A stretch of DNA of 64,000 nucleotides, taken from the NCBI GenBank assembly GCA_903926205.1, contig CAIYID010000091.1, positions 38,650 to 102,649 of the forward strand, written 5' to 3'. Within the stretch, counting starts at the first letter, position 1. Each line of letters starts with the position of its first letter. Both the position numbers and the translations under genes were made by a program. Below, in pieces: positions 63,450 to 64,000 of the stretch. The DNA comes from an uncultured Bdellovibrionales bacterium (GTDB taxonomy: Bacteria > Bdellovibrionota > Bdellovibrionia > Bdellovibrionales > Bdellovibrionaceae). The notes below the pieces were generated by a model. The model was not told where the DNA came from and did not search any database. It saw only the letters and a program-made list of their open reading frames with translations.

Positions 63450-64000
63450 GTGAGTTTCACTTATCAGTATTCCCAGCCTGAGGATTACCACTTCAGTCTT
63501 GATTCTATTCAAGCGCCGAAAGTGATTGCCAACAGAATTTGCAACGAAGCTAATTTGGCTGATTGGCAGGTTTTAGATCTTTGTGCCGTCTGTGGCGTGA
63601 TGGGTTTTGAGCTCAGTTGGCATCTTCCGGAACTTAAGAATTTTCATTTTTTGGAAGTTCAGGATGTTAATCTGGAGCATTTCAAAAAAAATATTCAAAT
63701 TGTGAATCAGCCTGAAGTGAATTTTACTTTCCATTTACAAAATTATGCGGAGTTGACTCGACAGGAACCTATGCAAAGGCAAGAGCATAAGGCAGCCTAC
63801 GATTTGGTTGTTTGCAATCCTCCCTATTTTCGAATTGATCAAGGAAAGCTTTCGCCATCCGAATTTAAAAATAGATGCCGTTTTTTTATCGATAGTGATT
63901 TTAATCAATTACTAGAAACTGTGCTTTGGGTTTTGAAACCGAAGGGACAGGCTTATTTATTATTGAGGTCTCTCAAGGATCACGGTCGTTCTGTCGAAGA
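63450..64000 (+). CDS. TrmN6-like N6-adenine methyltransferase, 3'-truncated by window edge
   Basis: GTG 63450, 4 bp after the HIT stop, opens a frame that runs to the window end. VLDLCAVCGVMGFELSW is SAM motif I (variant) and VVCNPPYFRIDQGKLSP is the NPPY catalytic motif of N6-adenine or Gln methyltransferases. TrmN6 (tRNA-Val A37) is the closest by text; the end is outside the window. Confidence 0.7.
   Translation, partial: MSFTYQYSQPEDYHFSLDSIQAPKVIANRICNEANLADWQVLDLCAVCGVMGFELSWHLPELKNFHFLEVQDVNLEHFKKNIQIVNQPEVNFTFHLQNYAELTRQEPMQRQEHKAAYDLVVCNPPYFRIDQGKLSPSEFKNRCRFFIDSDFNQLLETVLWVLKPKGQAYLLLRSLKDHGRSVE

Noticed and set aside
1..64000. tRNA, rRNA, transposase, integrase or phage genes
   Set aside because: No cloverleaf-like sequences, rRNA segments or mobile-element proteins were recognised on either strand.

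Overview
The window reads as chromosomal DNA of a Bdellovibrio-like bacterium (Bdellovibrionota; the species cannot be fixed from sequence alone). The reasons are an AT-leaning, gene-dense chromosome, many lipoproteins and secreted proteins with no recognisable family, sigma-54 and sigma-28 type promoters, a flagellar block in the order flgF-flgG-flgA-flgH-flgI-orf-flgJ-flgM-flgN-flgK-flgL-csrA-fliW, and a menaquinone cluster. I see no rRNA, tRNA, insertion sequence, prophage or CRISPR array.

Layout. 0-15 kb: end of a lysine 2,3-aminomutase gene, a PcrA/UvrD helicase, a putative zinc-protease lipoprotein with an outer-membrane-like partner, a bacteriohemerythrin behind a sigma-28-like promoter, an RhlE-type RNA helicase with a tiny Lys-rich gene, a radical SAM protein, YaeQ, a methyltransferase, a nitroreductase, a nucleosidase, an FtsX/LolD-type ABC exporter and a short HPF/RaiA-like protein. 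15-20 kb: stand-alone RlmK, a lipoprotein, a palindrome-rich noncoding patch with a 26-residue membrane peptide gene, and a 715-residue exported protein of unknown function.

20-25.5 kb is the most unusual part. A radical SAM/SPASM peptide maturase is followed by a 55-residue precursor-like peptide ending in DPGCRPTGT. The peptide stop overlaps the start of a CHASE2 sensor kinase gene, and a sigma-54 activator (NtrC-type response regulator) follows. A near-consensus sigma-54 promoter lies ahead of the maturase. My inference is a modified peptide made and sensed by its own two-component system, which may activate its own promoter.

25.5-41.5 kb: ileS-lspA-lgt-like, yacG, HU, pfkA, a complete branched-chain amino acid ABC transporter (livJHMGF), two exported low-complexity proteins (one His/Asp/Gly-rich with five Cys repeats), lysC and an MltD-type transglycosylase. 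41.7-51.9 kb: rod, ring and hook-junction flagellar genes plus csrA-fliW, behind a sigma-54-like promoter, with a 25-bp tandem repeat that multiplies the flgI ribosome-binding site. 52-60 kb: rmuC, then menA-menC-menE facing a YkgJ-like protein and a hotdog thioesterase (probable DHNA-CoA hydrolase), a polyprenyl diphosphate synthase, a second MenA/UbiA-like prenyltransferase and RsmJ. 60-64 kb: a membrane protein, a degenerate SpoIIE-type phosphatase, citrate synthase, a HIT protein and the start of a TrmN6-like methyltransferase.

Convergent neighbours repeatedly overlap at their 3' ends (4 to 44 bp, six cases), and ATGA or TAATG couplings are common inside operons.
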